Positions 1-9,639 of a DNA stretch of 44,464 nucleotides are shown piece after piece. The stretch comes from Colwellia sp. (GTDB lineage: Bacteria > Pseudomonadota > Gammaproteobacteria > Enterobacterales > Alteromonadaceae). The stretch is from assembly GCF_013215345.1 (NCBI RefSeq), contig NZ_JABSOV010000028.1, positions 1-44,464 of the forward strand, read 5' to 3'. Every line of letters begins with the position of its first letter. Within the stretch, counting starts at the first letter, position 1. Position numbers and translations under genes: made by a program. Below the pieces are notes generated by a model that searched no databases, had not been told where the DNA came from, and saw only the letters and a program-made list of their open reading frames with translations.

Positions 1-79
1 AACTCGTCAGACGATCTTGAAACTCGTCGAACGATCTCACGACTTGATAAGGAGTGTTCTTACGACTCGCCGAACGATT
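1..79. repeat. Short degenerate tandem repeats beside the truncated receptor
   Basis: Two 20-bp units lie head to tail at 1-20 and 21-40, sharing ACTCGTC and ACGATC. A third degenerate copy of the core is at 65-78 (ACTCGCCGAACGAT). The core is itself partly self-complementary (TCGT, three bases, ACGA). The array continues off the left edge of the window, so its full size and class cannot be judged. It directly adjoins the abrupt end of the receptor gene. Confidence 0.6.
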
Positions 80-2899
80 TTACGATTTTGCAGCACATCT
101 AACTTCATATTCAGCGAAAATACCACCGTTACCATCGGCCTGTGCTGGGCCATAGAACTCGTCATAACGAGAAACGCTTGAATTCACACCACTTTTGTAC
201 TTCATGCTCCAACGTACGCGCCAGCCGTCTTTATACCAACTCACTGATGCAGTTGCTTTATCTTCAAAAATCCCTGCTGATAATGAACCTACATAGTCAG
301 TAGTAAATTGGCCATCAGGTGAAGTCTTGGTTTCTTCATGAGTAAGTACGTGTGTCCAATCAAGTTTAAACTTAAGATTACCAAAATCATTTAAATCTAA
401 ACGGTATTGAGCAGCAATATCAACACCACTCGTGCGGATTTCATCTTGGTTGTATACACGTTGCATGATACCTGTAATTTGACCATCAGGGCCACGACTC
501 ACGTCATTACAGAAAGAGTTTTCCGAACCAAAGTCTAACGATGAGTCATAACAAAACTCAAGAATCTCTTCATTACCAAATGAAGTAATCGCATCTTCGA
601 TTGAAATATCATAGTAATCAACCGCTAAGTTGAAATCTTCTAAAAAGGCCGGTGCCATAGTAACACCGGCAGTAAAAGTAGTAGCCGTTTCTTCAAATAA
701 ATCAGAGTTACCTACGTTTGGTGAATAACCATTGTTATCATCTTCAAATTCATTACCACCAGCAATAGTATCAGCGATACCCTGTTCTAAACGACAATTG
801 TTGTGCCCTGGTTCATCTGAAGTCTCAGTAGTTTTATCACAGATATCATCGAATGAATCAAAATCACCCCGTGGTGGCGACATTGCTTCAGTAATAGTTG
901 GTGCACGCTGTGAAGTTGCCCAGTTAGTACGTAAGGCGTAACCTTCAATAGGTTCCCATACTAAACCTACTTTATAACTTTCAACCATATCAACGTTATC
1001 AAGGTCGTATTGACCGACACGTGCTGATACTTCAGCCGTTAAGCTTTTCGCCCCAGCAACATCTCTTAATAATGGGAAAGCCGCTTCAGCAAAAATCTCT
1101 GCTACTCCAATAGAACCCTTAAAGTCAGGTACATAGTTAAAAGTAATACCACCTTGAGGTACGTTAGTACTTACTGTTTGAGTATCTTTACGGTATTCAA
1201 AACCAAATACTGATGAAACCGCGCCCGCTGGCATTTCAAATAAATCACCGGCAATATAACCAAGTACATTCATTTGTTCATTATCCGTATTTATTTCAGG
1301 ATTGACACGAAGGTAGTTGGCCATTTCAGTAGTAACTGAGCCTTCACCAAATAAATCAAGTGGTACACAGCCTGCATCAGCTTCAGCGACAGAATTTGCA
1401 CACTGCACTTCACCATTCACTACTTCGGTATCTAATGCATTTTTTAAGTTGTAAACATTAATTTCGTTTGAACGCACTTGTCTTTGTTTAAATTTACCGT
1501 AACCTGCAGATAAATCCCAATCCCAGCTACCATCAAACATAGTACCTTGCAGACCAGCCCATGAACGAATAGTGGTACGGGTATTGTCGTTGAGAATATT
1601 ACCAACTTCACCAAATCGGCGATCCCATTTCACGCCTTTAGAGCTGGCTTGATCAGCAATTTCAGGATGCATGAACGGATTATCAGCAGGGATTCGACCT
1701 GCTTTAATTTCACCAAACTCACCAGTTTCAGGATTATAAGTTACCGCAGTTTCACCTTCATATGAATCTTCAGGTGATTTATTATTGATAGAGCGGTTAT
1801 AACTGTATTGTACTTGTCCATAAAACATCACATCATCAGTTAAGTCATAATCAAGCTTTAATGCAACAGAGGCTTTTTCATCAGGTACTTTAAGCATAAC
1901 GTACTGGTTACTATTGATACCATCACGTTCTTCTAGCCAAGTATCACCTTTATATTCATTACCATCATACCAATAGCCACCTTCACCACCGCTACCTTCA
2001 TCAAATACACCACCTAAGATACCGTCACTGCGACTTCTCCAATCAGCAGGTGAAATATCACGCATGCATTTATCACCGTCTTCAGTCTGCATCTGGTTAC
2101 ACATTAGCTTATCATCATAATCCCATGAATCTTCCTGTTGAGCACGTTCTCTATCATCAAAAGTAAGCCCCCAGTCTTTATCATAAGAAGAGCTAAAGAA
2201 CATATAACCACGGTCATCATCAAATCCAGTACCAAAGTCGAAATCAAGACCTAACTCTTTAGCGCCGCCATCTGTACTTTCACCGCCCTTTACTTTGAAA
2301 GATAAACCTTCTTTGTCTTGTTGGGTAATAATGTTTACCACACCAGCAATGGCGTCAGAGCCATAAGCTGCTGAAGCACCACCCGTAATAACTTCAACTC
2401 TATCTACCATGCCTGAAGGAATAGTTGATAAACTTACGTAGTTACCTGAGTAGCTGTTTGAAACAGTACGTCGACCATCAATTAGCGTTAACGTACGGTT
2501 AGTACCTAGATTACGTAAATCGACGGTTGAAAGGCCTGTGCCTGAGACACTTGATTGTGAGTTTGAGTTACTAAAACCTTCGGCAAGTTGTGGTAATTCA
2601 TCAATTAAGATATCGGATAAAGAGCCAATACCGGCATCTTCAATCGCATCTCTGTCCATGGTTGCTAGCGGTGTTGCTACACTAAAACTGTCACGACGTA
2701 AACGTGATCCTGTAACAGTTATTTTCTCGTCAGCTTTTGCTTTTTTCACTTCTGCTGGTGCTGTTTTAACAACGGGTTTAGCTATTGCATTTTCAGCGTC
2801 AGCAGCAAAAGTTGCTGGTGCAAATGTTAATGCTGAACCAGCGATGGCAGTGTATATAGCAGTTTGAATTGCGATGGTGATTGGACTTTTATTCATCAT
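80..2899 (-). CDS. TonB-dependent receptor, apparently C-terminally truncated
   Basis: This is an outer-membrane active transporter driven by TonB-ExbBD; the substrate cannot be read from the sequence. A signal peptide (about residues 1-33, ending ATFAAD) is followed by a short Lys/Ala-rich linker and the TonB-box-like stretch EKITVTGSRL. The plug domain (about 60-190) carries DLRNLGTNRTLTLIDGRR and GASAAYGSDAIAGVVNII. The rest is Asp/Gly/Tyr-rich beta-barrel. The protein ends RCAAKS with no terminal aromatic strand. Barrels of this family normally finish with a membrane strand ending in Phe or Trp, so the last strands seem to be missing, and the stop codon (80-82) lies at the edge of the short repeats. 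It is transcribed divergently from the CadC-like regulator. The start ATG at 2899 follows an AGAGAG ribosome site; a second ATG is the next codon. Confidence 0.88.
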   Translation of the reverse strand: MMNKSPITIAIQTAIYTAIAGSALTFAPATFAADAENAIAKPVVKTAPAEVKKAKADEKITVTGSRLRRDSFSVATPLATMDRDAIEDAGIGSLSDILIDELPQLAEGFSNSNSQSSVSGTGLSTVDLRNLGTNRTLTLIDGRRTVSNSYSGNYVSLSTIPSGMVDRVEVITGGASAAYGSDAIAGVVNIITQQDKEGLSFKVKGGESTDGGAKELGLDFDFGTGFDDDRGYMFFSSSYDKDWGLTFDDRERAQQEDSWDYDDKLMCNQMQTEDGDKCMRDISPADWRSRSDGILGGVFDEGSGGEGGYWYDGNEYKGDTWLEERDGINSNQYVMLKVPDEKASVALKLDYDLTDDVMFYGQVQYSYNRSINNKSPEDSYEGETAVTYNPETGEFGEIKAGRIPADNPFMHPEIADQASSKGVKWDRRFGEVGNILNDNTRTTIRSWAGLQGTMFDGSWDWDLSAGYGKFKQRQVRSNEINVYNLKNALDTEVVNGEVQCANSVAEADAGCVPLDLFGEGSVTTEMANYLRVNPEINTDNEQMNVLGYIAGDLFEMPAGAVSSVFGFEYRKDTQTVSTNVPQGGITFNYVPDFKGSIGVAEIFAEAAFPLLRDVAGAKSLTAEVSARVGQYDLDNVDMVESYKVGLVWEPIEGYALRTNWATSQRAPTITEAMSPPRGDFDSFDDICDKTTETSDEPGHNNCRLEQGIADTIAGGNEFEDDNNGYSPNVGNSDLFEETATTFTAGVTMAPAFLEDFNLAVDYYDISIEDAITSFGNEEILEFCYDSSLDFGSENSFCNDVSRGPDGQITGIMQRVYNQDEIRTSGVDIAAQYRLDLNDFGNLKFKLDWTHVLTHEETKTSPDGQFTTDYVGSLSAGIFEDKATASVSWYKDGWRVRWSMKYKSGVNSSVSRYDEFYGPAQADGNGGIFAEYEVRCAAKS

Positions 2900-3468
2900 T
2901 CATCTCTCTTAGTGTTTTTGTTTAAGTTTTGTTATTTATATTTTTAATATTATTTTTATATTGTTTTTATATTTTGGTTTACCGCTAATAACAGATAATT
3001 TACTGCTGTTAGTAATAGCTGAGCTACTTACAAACGTGTATTGACAGATCAGGTCATAAGCAAAACTCACAAAAGCAAACATCTTTGTTTCAAGTAACTT
3101 TGTGTTAATAAAACGTAGAGTTAATTAAGCTTTTCTCTGTTTTAAGTAACTACACCTACATATACAATCTATAGAAAATCATTTGTACATCGATTTAATA
3201 TCTATTACCAAAAAATACAAAAATAAAACTATGAAAACATGAGGTTACAAAAGTCACATTTAAAAACTATATCTCTCAATTTTTAGATACTTAAAAACAT
3301 AATGACTACAAATTAGATAATATTTAGATAAACAAGTTACTTAGCTTTGATAATTTTGTTAGCATTAAATTAGCCTAAGGAGGGGTTGTTAAGGTAACTA
3401 CAAGGACAAATAGCAGCGACGATAAAGTCAAAAAATCAGACTACTTAAAGCAATAAATAATCCAAATC
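2900..3468. promoter_or_regulatory. Divergent control region between receptor and regulator genes
   Basis: This 569-bp AT-rich gap separates the receptor (minus) from the regulator (plus), so both promoters must lie here. An imperfect inverted repeat at about 2983-3019 (GCTAATAACAG facing CTGTTAGTAATAGC) is the most operator-like element. I could not assign convincing -35/-10 pairs. A strong-looking AAGGAGGGG at about 3377 does not precede any open frame of useful length. Confidence 0.4.
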
Positions 3469-5703
3469 ATGCGTAATAAACCATTTAAGATTAATCAATA
3501 TCAGGTAACACCTGCAGAATTCTCCATTCAAGCCGATGGCTTTGATAAGCAGTCATTACAGCCAAAATTTATTGAAGTATTATTTTATTTAGCAGAGCAC
3601 CATGGTCGGGTTGTGCCAAGAGATGAACTTATTGATCACATCTGGGGCCAAGATAGTTATGTGGGTGAAAAAAGCTTAACTAATGCTATCTGGCATTTAC
3701 GTAAAAAACTCAGCTACGCTGACGACGAAGAAGAAATAATTAAGACCATTCGAAAAGCTGGCTATCAGTTAATGCCAGAGCCGCAATGGCAAGCTAGCCC
3801 GGAAAGTGTCAGTAAAGTTTCTAGCCCTGAACTACTAGAAAGTTCAATAAATTACTCCGTTGATAGCGCCATTGAAGATTCAGCTGAGATTCCGGTATAC
3901 CAAACACAAGGTATAGTAAGTAATCAGCAAGCAGTGAAGTCCGCTGAAAAAACTACTAATAAGAGTAAAGTGTTTAATATAAGCAGTACCCATGTACTGG
4001 TGACTTTAATTCTCAGCTTGTTAGTGCTGCTTTATATTCAGCAACTTTCTGATGATGACGATATTAGAATTACCGCCATCACTAAACACCCCGGTAGTGA
4101 GCTGTTTCCTTCCCCCTCACCGGATGGTCGTTTTTTGGTCTACAGCCAAGTATCAACCAATAAACCAACCAATTTGTTTATGAAAGATACCCATCAAGTA
4201 GAATTGCCGCCTAAGCAATTAACCTTTGATAATGCTATCGAGATGCATAGTGTTTGGAGTAACGACGGCCAATATTTGTATTTTGCTCGTAAAGATAAAG
4301 CGAACAACAGCTGTTATTACATTCAATTAAAAGTCTCTAGTCAGCAAGAAACACAACTAGCAACTTGTCCAATGCAAGGGGTTTATTATTACCTTGATAT
4401 ATCCCCTGATGACCAAACCCTTGCTGTCTATAACAAGGGCGTTTTTGCTAAAAGAACTGGAATTTACTTTATTGATTTATCGTCAAAAAACTTTGCCATG
4501 ACGCGTTTCTCTTGTGATAGTGATTGTACTTACAAAGATAGAGATATGTCTTTCTCTCCCGATGGTAAATACATAGCTGTTTCTAGGCGAATCAACCGCT
4601 TAAGTGAAAATATTTATCTTATTAAGCTAGTAACTAAAGTGACAGAACAACTTACTTTTGATGAAGAAGATATTGTCGGTATGTCTTGGTTTGGCGATAG
4701 CCAAAAGTTAGTTTTTGCGGCGCAACGCGCTGATAATCGCTTTGGTTTTGTTATCGATATTCAAAGTAGAGTAAAACAAGCATTGAACCTAACTGGCTTT
4801 AGCTACCCCAGTATTGCCAAGCAATCACAACAGCTGTATTACCAAGAACGCATAGAAAGCTCTTCACTTTTTAGCTTGCAGCTTAATGATGTTATCGCCA
4901 GTAGTCCATTCCCTGTTCTACAATCTAACTTCACTTATGAATCACCTGATTACAGTGCTATCAATGATTTAGTGGTATTTTCTTCCAATGAATCTGGCTT
5001 TGATGAGCTTTGGTCAGCCAAACCCGATGGTAGCGCACGTAAACAGTTAACCAATTTAAAACAACCACTACGTTACCCTAAGTGGTCACATGATGGTCAA
5101 AAGGTTGCCTTTTTAGCACCTTTATCTGAAGATAGAGGTGATGGTATATATATATATTCTTTGAAAAATGAGCGGGTGACATTACTCAAAAGTCCCTTTG
5201 TCCAGCATAATCGTCCAAATTGGTCCATGGATGATAAACAAGTTATTTCGGCCATTTATGGTAATCATCATACCGATATTTATAGCATTAATATCGCAGA
5301 CTCCAGTACCAAACGCCTCACTTTTGACGGTGCACGTTATGGCGTAATGGTATCAGCTGACACCTTACTTTATACCAAAATTAGGAAAGGTTTATGGCAA
5401 AAAAACATCAATGATGTGCAAGCAGGTGATAGGGTTATTAAGGGTAGTCTCTTTAATACATTATACGCCTGGACTTATGAAAAAGGTCAGGTCTATTATC
5501 AAAAATCCTTTGATGATCACTATCAATTGATATCCTACGATATCGAAGAAAAAATTCAAACGCCGCTAGTAAGGTTACCGTTAAACTCTATATCTAAGAC
5601 TGACAGTATTACCTATTTAGCCACAAAAGATCGTTTGCTCTACACCAGCAGCAGTTTTCCTCAAGCCAATATCAATATGGTTGCTAGCAAAAAACTGTTT
5701 TAG
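3469..5703 (+). CDS. CadC/ToxR-like membrane transcriptional regulator with TolB-type propeller
   Basis: This is a one-component membrane regulator. Residues 1-102 form a winged-helix DNA-binding domain of the OmpR/PhoB C-terminal type (the run PRDELIDHIW, then NAIWHLRKKL and TIRKAGYQLM). A low-complexity cytoplasmic linker follows, then a single transmembrane helix at about 174-192 (HVLVTLILSLLVLLYIQ). The periplasmic part contains repeated PD40/TolB-like blades, for example SPSPDGRFLVYSQ, FSPDGKYIAVSRR and WSHDGQKVAFLAP. The architecture suggests that an envelope signal or ligand sensed by the propeller controls DNA binding. The divergent receptor gene is the obvious candidate target, but that is inference. 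The ATG at 3469 has no clear Shine-Dalgarno sequence, and an in-frame stop shortly upstream rules out a longer start. Confidence 0.85.
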   Translation: MRNKPFKINQYQVTPAEFSIQADGFDKQSLQPKFIEVLFYLAEHHGRVVPRDELIDHIWGQDSYVGEKSLTNAIWHLRKKLSYADDEEEIIKTIRKAGYQLMPEPQWQASPESVSKVSSPELLESSINYSVDSAIEDSAEIPVYQTQGIVSNQQAVKSAEKTTNKSKVFNISSTHVLVTLILSLLVLLYIQQLSDDDDIRITAITKHPGSELFPSPSPDGRFLVYSQVSTNKPTNLFMKDTHQVELPPKQLTFDNAIEMHSVWSNDGQYLYFARKDKANNSCYYIQLKVSSQQETQLATCPMQGVYYYLDISPDDQTLAVYNKGVFAKRTGIYFIDLSSKNFAMTRFSCDSDCTYKDRDMSFSPDGKYIAVSRRINRLSENIYLIKLVTKVTEQLTFDEEDIVGMSWFGDSQKLVFAAQRADNRFGFVIDIQSRVKQALNLTGFSYPSIAKQSQQLYYQERIESSSLFSLQLNDVIASSPFPVLQSNFTYESPDYSAINDLVVFSSNESGFDELWSAKPDGSARKQLTNLKQPLRYPKWSHDGQKVAFLAPLSEDRGDGIYIYSLKNERVTLLKSPFVQHNRPNWSMDDKQVISAIYGNHHTDIYSINIADSSTKRLTFDGARYGVMVSADTLLYTKIRKGLWQKNINDVQAGDRVIKGSLFNTLYAWTYEKGQVYYQKSFDDHYQLISYDIEEKIQTPLVRLPLNSISKTDSITYLATKDRLLYTSSSFPQANINMVASKKLF

Positions 5704-5813
5704 TTGTGCGGGATAAAATACTCCAAGGCGGTGTTGCTCTCAATCCCAATAGCCCGCTATTGGTCAATCAAGCGCCTTGCTTTGATTTATTTTTTCTGTG
5801 CACAACAAGATCA
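5704..5813 (+). repeat. 110-bp dispersed palindromic element, copy 1
   Basis: This intergenic sequence starts TTGTGC right after the regulator stop codon and contains GCACAA near its other end (5800-5805). It has nested complementary segments (CAAGGCG at 5724-5730 with CGCCTTG at 5773-5779) and an apical hairpin (CCAATAGC 5746-5753, GCTATTGG 5756-5763). A second copy in opposite orientation lies at 22845-22954. Ungapped hand alignment gives about 14 mismatches over 110 bases. No open frame is contained. It resembles a MITE or ERIC-like repeat in form; I do not recognise a named family. Confidence 0.75.
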
Positions 5814-5845
5814 AAAACTTAATGAAATGGGTATTAGCTAAACAT

Positions 5846-5886
5846 AAAAAAGGCCAACAAATACTTTACATTTGTTGGCCTTTTTT
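5846..5886. terminator. Bidirectional rho-independent terminator
   Basis: The arms GGCCAACAAAT (5852-5862) and ATTTGTTGGCC (5870-5880) are perfectly complementary around a 7-base loop. They are flanked by A6 on the left and T6 on the right, so the element can end transcription of the regulator (plus) and of parC (minus). Confidence 0.9.
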
Positions 5887-5934
5887 ATTTCATCATTACA
5901 ATGAGACGTTAATTGTTATTAACAAGTAAAAACT

Positions 5935-8241
5935 TTATTCACTTGCTTGAGGTGTTTCAGCAACATCTTCACCGACATTATTGACGCCAGCAGGCTCAAT
6001 ATCTATTTGTGAAACACGCTGTAAACCTCGAGGCAACTTATTACCACGACGACCACGCTCACCCATATAGTGTTCAATATCGCTAGCCTTAAGGGTAAGT
6101 TTACGCTTACCTGCATGCAAGGTAATGGCAGCCCCTTGTGGAATAATACTCAGTAAACTAACAAACTCTTCTCTCGTTTTTGCACGGGCAGAAGGTATAT
6201 TAATAATCTTGTTACCTTTACCTTTACTGAGTATCGGTAAGTTTTGTACCGGAAAAACCAGCATGCGCCCTTCGCTAGTAATTGTTAGACAGTAATCACT
6301 ATCAATATTACTAATTAATTTCGGCACCATTACTTTAGCGGCTTCAGGTAAGCTAATCAGTGCCTTACCATTTTTATTGCGACTAACCATATCGGCAAAG
6401 CTAGTAACAAAGCCATAGCCAGCATCACTGACTAATAAGTACTTAGCCTCGTCATCTGACATTATGCTATGCACAAATGTTCGCCCTGTGGTCAAATTAA
6501 AACGACCGGTAAGCGGTTCGCCTTGAGAGCGAGCTGTGGGTAAAGTATGGGCGTCAGTGGTAAATGCCCGGCCATCAGAGCCGATAAATACCACAGGGCG
6601 ATTACTGCGCCCTTTTGAGGAGCATAAATAACCATCACCCGCTTTATAACTTAAGCTGGTAGGGTCAATATCATGGCCTTTAGCGCAGCGTGCCCAACCT
6701 TTATCAGATACCACAACAGTAACCGACTCACTTGGCACTAAATCTTTTTCAGTAAGTGCTTTTGATTCAGTACGCTCGACTATTCTAGAGCGGCGATCAT
6801 CACCATATTCTTCAGCTGCAGCAAGAATCTCTTTTTTCATTAGCGTGCTCATGCGCGCTTTTGAATTAAGGATTTTCTCTAAGTATTCTTGGTCAATATG
6901 TAATTCGTCTTGCTCGGCACGAATTTTTACTTCTTCAAGCTTGGCAAGTTGCCGTAGTTTAATTTCTAAAATAGAGTGCGCTTGAGTTTCAGATAAAGAA
7001 AAGCGCGACATTAATTCCGCTTTAGGATCATCATAACCACGAATGATCGCTATTACTTCATCAATATTTAAGTAAGCAACCAGTAAACCATCAAGAATAT
7101 GTAAACGAGCTAGTACTTTATCTAAACGATATTGCAACCGTCGACGCACGGTATCACGGCGAAATTCCAGCCATTCAGATAAAATGACTAATAAGTTTTT
7201 AACCGCTGGACGGTTATCTAGGCCTATCATGTTGATATTGACGCGATAGCTTTTTTCTAAGTCGGTACTGGCAAATAAATGCTGCATTAATTGTTCTATA
7301 TCGACTCGATTTGAACGTGGCATTATCACCAGGCGAACTGGGTTTTCATGATCTGATTCATCACGAAGATCAGCTACCATAGGCAGTTTTTTCGCCGTCA
7401 TTTGCCCAGCAATTTGCTCTAAGATTTTACCGCCAGAGGCTTGATGTGGCAGTGCGGTAATAATAATATCACCATGTTCAACATCATAGACGGCGCGCAT
7501 TCTAATACTGCCGCGACCGGTTTGATAAATTTTTTCAATATCAGCTCTTGGCGTGATAATCTCAGCATCTGTTGGATAATCAGGTCCTTTCACAAACTCA
7601 AGTAAGTCACTGACTTCTGCTTTAGGGTTTTCTATTAAGTGCACACAAGCATCAGCCACTTCACGGACATTGTGCGGCGGAATATCTGTCGCCATACCCA
7701 CGGCAATACCGGTAATACCGTTCAGTAAAATATGTGGTAAACGAGCTGGTAGGGTAATGGGCTCTTTCATGGTGCCATCAAAATTTGGCTGCCAATCAAC
7801 AGTACCTTGCCCTAATTCAGCCAGTAATACTTCACTAAATTTTGATAAGCGTGACTCGGTATAACGCATGGCGGCGAAAGATTTAGGATCATCGGGTGCG
7901 CCCCAGTTACCTTGACCATCAACTAAGGGATAGCGATACGAGAATGGTTGCGCCATTAACACCATGGCTTCATAACAGGCGCTATCACCGTGTGGGTGAA
8001 ATTTACCTAGTACATCACCAACGGTACGTGCTGATTTTTTATATTTAGCAGTCGCAGATAAACCAAGCTCTGACATTGCATAAACTATGCGTCTTTGTAC
8101 GGGCTTTAAGCCATCACCAATATGTGGCAAGGCGCGATCCATAATAACGTACATGGAATAGTTTAAATAAGCTTCTTCAGTAAACCGCCTTAATGGAACT
8201 TGTTCTACTCCATCAAGGCTATATTCGAGCGCATCTGACAT
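5935..8241 (-). CDS. parC: DNA topoisomerase IV subunit A
   Basis: ParC is the DNA cleavage and rejoining subunit of topoisomerase IV, which decatenates daughter chromosomes together with ParE. The N-terminal breakage-reunion domain matches E. coli ParC almost residue for residue, for example [24 protein letters not shown] and AMRYTES, where the Tyr is the DNA-linking residue (Tyr127 from this start). The C-terminal domain has beta-pinwheel features and the conserved [15 protein letters not shown] stretch. The quinolone-determining Ser and Glu of [10 protein letters not shown] are the wild-type residues. The open frame extends 8 codons further to 8265, but the ATG at 8241 (MSDAL) has an AGGAAA site and matches the E. 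coli N terminus, giving 768 residues against 752 in E. coli. It lies 96 bp downstream of the GGDEF pair on the same strand. Confidence 0.97.
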   Translation of the reverse strand: MSDALEYSLDGVEQVPLRRFTEEAYLNYSMYVIMDRALPHIGDGLKPVQRRIVYAMSELGLSATAKYKKSARTVGDVLGKFHPHGDSACYEAMVLMAQPFSYRYPLVDGQGNWGAPDDPKSFAAMRYTESRLSKFSEVLLAELGQGTVDWQPNFDGTMKEPITLPARLPHILLNGITGIAVGMATDIPPHNVREVADACVHLIENPKAEVSDLLEFVKGPDYPTDAEIITPRADIEKIYQTGRGSIRMRAVYDVEHGDIIITALPHQASGGKILEQIAGQMTAKKLPMVADLRDESDHENPVRLVIMPRSNRVDIEQLMQHLFASTDLEKSYRVNINMIGLDNRPAVKNLLVILSEWLEFRRDTVRRRLQYRLDKVLARLHILDGLLVAYLNIDEVIAIIRGYDDPKAELMSRFSLSETQAHSILEIKLRQLAKLEEVKIRAEQDELHIDQEYLEKILNSKARMSTLMKKEILAAAEEYGDDRRSRIVERTESKALTEKDLVPSESVTVVVSDKGWARCAKGHDIDPTSLSYKAGDGYLCSSKGRSNRPVVFIGSDGRAFTTDAHTLPTARSQGEPLTGRFNLTTGRTFVHSIMSDDEAKYLLVSDAGYGFVTSFADMVSRNKNGKALISLPEAAKVMVPKLISNIDSDYCLTITSEGRMLVFPVQNLPILSKGKGNKIINIPSARAKTREEFVSLLSIIPQGAAITLHAGKRKLTLKASDIEHYMGERGRRGNKLPRGLQRVSQIDIEPAGVNNVGEDVAETPQASE

Positions 8242-8337
8242 GAAATGATTTTCCTGATCGTACAAATTTAGTTATTTTATAAAGTTATAGCTTATCTGAT
8301 TATGACCTTATAAAAAATAGCTAAGGTAACAAAACAG

Positions 8338-9639
8338 TTAATTATCCCGTCTTTCTTGTGCTTGGGCGATGTTTTGATAACAAACAACACTATTTCGACC
8401 TAGCTCTTTCGCTTGATACATTGCCAAGTCAGCACAGTGCAATACTTGCTCAAAGGTCAATTGATTAGGCGCCATGGTTGCCACACCAATACTGACAGTC
8501 ACCTTGCTCTGGTGTATTAACGATGAGAAGTCATGCCGTGCTATTTTTTCATTAATACGCATAGCTATCGCTTTCGCTTTGTTACAATCAGCAAATGGTA
8601 ATATCGCGACGAATTCCTCACCACCTAAACGATAAAATACATCTCTTGAACGCATGGTTTCTTTTACCAGTTGTGAGATGACCTTAAGTGTTTTATCGCC
8701 AGCATGATGACCAAAGTTATCATTAATTTTTTTGAAGTGATCTAGGTCCAACAATAACACCGATAACTCTTCTGGTTGCGAAGCAAAACTAGCCACCATA
8801 TGTTCACCATGTTCAAATAAAGCACTGCGATTCCCTAAGCCAGTTAAGGCATCTGTTCGGGTTAATCGAATTAACTTGTTACGTATTCTTAACTGCCTAA
8901 AAAAAAGCAGCATAAAAACGATAGCGGTACTGATAATTAAGGTGAAATTATACTGCTGGGTGGCTTTTTGATCTTGTACTTCAGCAACACGGCGAACTTT
9001 TAATTTATTTTGACTTGCCAACAAGCTATTGCTGGCCTTTTTATCATTCACTTCAAACGATTGCTCTAAAGACGCTATCATTGCTAAGCGCTTCTCTTTA
9101 CGATAGCTATGGTATTTTTTTAGATAAGATTTTTTCTCGAGGTAAGCTAAATCAAATTGACCTTGTTGTGCATAATTCTCGGCTAATATCAAATGCAATT
9201 GTAAAAAGTTGGGCTGGTGTAATTGCGGCTCAAAAATTTGTGCCGATAACTTAGTAGCCTGCTCTAAAAGTACAATAATATCGCGGCTATTTTCGCCGTC
9301 GTAACTTCTATCTATAGCATTTTCTTTTAATAACGCCTGTGCAACTAACAGTAAATATTGCTCCGCAACATTAACTGTTTTTTTAGCAAAACTAGGTTGA
9401 GTAAGTGCTAGTTCAATTTTCTCACTATCGATACTCTTTTGCCTAAGCTGTGTCATTAAAGCCAGTAGTTCGGCATTTATTGGCAATACACTTACTGCAG
9501 CTAAATGTAATAGTTTATTTTTATTATCTTGGCCCTCTGTAACGACCAAGGCACTAGAGGACTCTTTTGCTAGACTAAAAGATGGCAAAAATAGCGGCAT
9601 TAGTAAGATAATTAGCAAACTTGGATTGATCATTTTCAT
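8338..9639 (-). CDS. Membrane diguanylate cyclase with intact GGEEF motif
   Basis: This protein makes cyclic di-GMP. A signal peptide or N-terminal anchor (about 1-24) precedes a helical, probably periplasmic segment (about 40-225), a transmembrane helix at about 232-248 and a cytoplasmic GGDEF domain (about 260-425). The active-site signature GGEEF is at 339-343, the metal-binding Asp is in LLLDLDHFK (about 298), and the product-inhibition site RxxD (RSRD, 330-333) sits exactly five residues before GGEEF. All key residues of an active, feedback-inhibited cyclase are therefore present. Its ATG overlaps the stop of the upstream GGDEF gene (TAATG), which implies translational coupling. The sensed signal is unknown. 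An alternative start two codons in is possible. Confidence 0.9.
   Translation of the reverse strand: MKMINPSLLIILLMPLFLPSFSLAKESSSALVVTEGQDNKNKLLHLAAVSVLPINAELLALMTQLRQKSIDSEKIELALTQPSFAKKTVNVAEQYLLLVAQALLKENAIDRSYDGENSRDIIVLLEQATKLSAQIFEPQLHQPNFLQLHLILAENYAQQGQFDLAYLEKKSYLKKYHSYRKEKRLAMIASLEQSFEVNDKKASNSLLASQNKLKVRRVAEVQDQKATQQYNFTLIISTAIVFMLLFFRQLRIRNKLIRLTRTDALTGLGNRSALFEHGEHMVASFASQPEELSVLLLDLDHFKKINDNFGHHAGDKTLKVISQLVKETMRSRDVFYRLGGEEFVAILPFADCNKAKAIAMRINEKIARHDFSSLIHQSKVTVSIGVATMAPNQLTFEQVLHCADLAMYQAKELGRNSVVCYQNIAQAQERRDN

Noticed and set aside
3376..3400. Strong Shine-Dalgarno-like AAGGAGGGG suggesting a small gene before the CadC-like regulator
   Set aside because: Frames after it close within a few codons and none joins the regulator frame.
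5140..5160. TA-repeat tract in the CadC-like gene as a phase-variation site
   Set aside because: It is a short imperfect run encoding ordinary Ile/Tyr residues within a propeller blade and shows no frame disruption.
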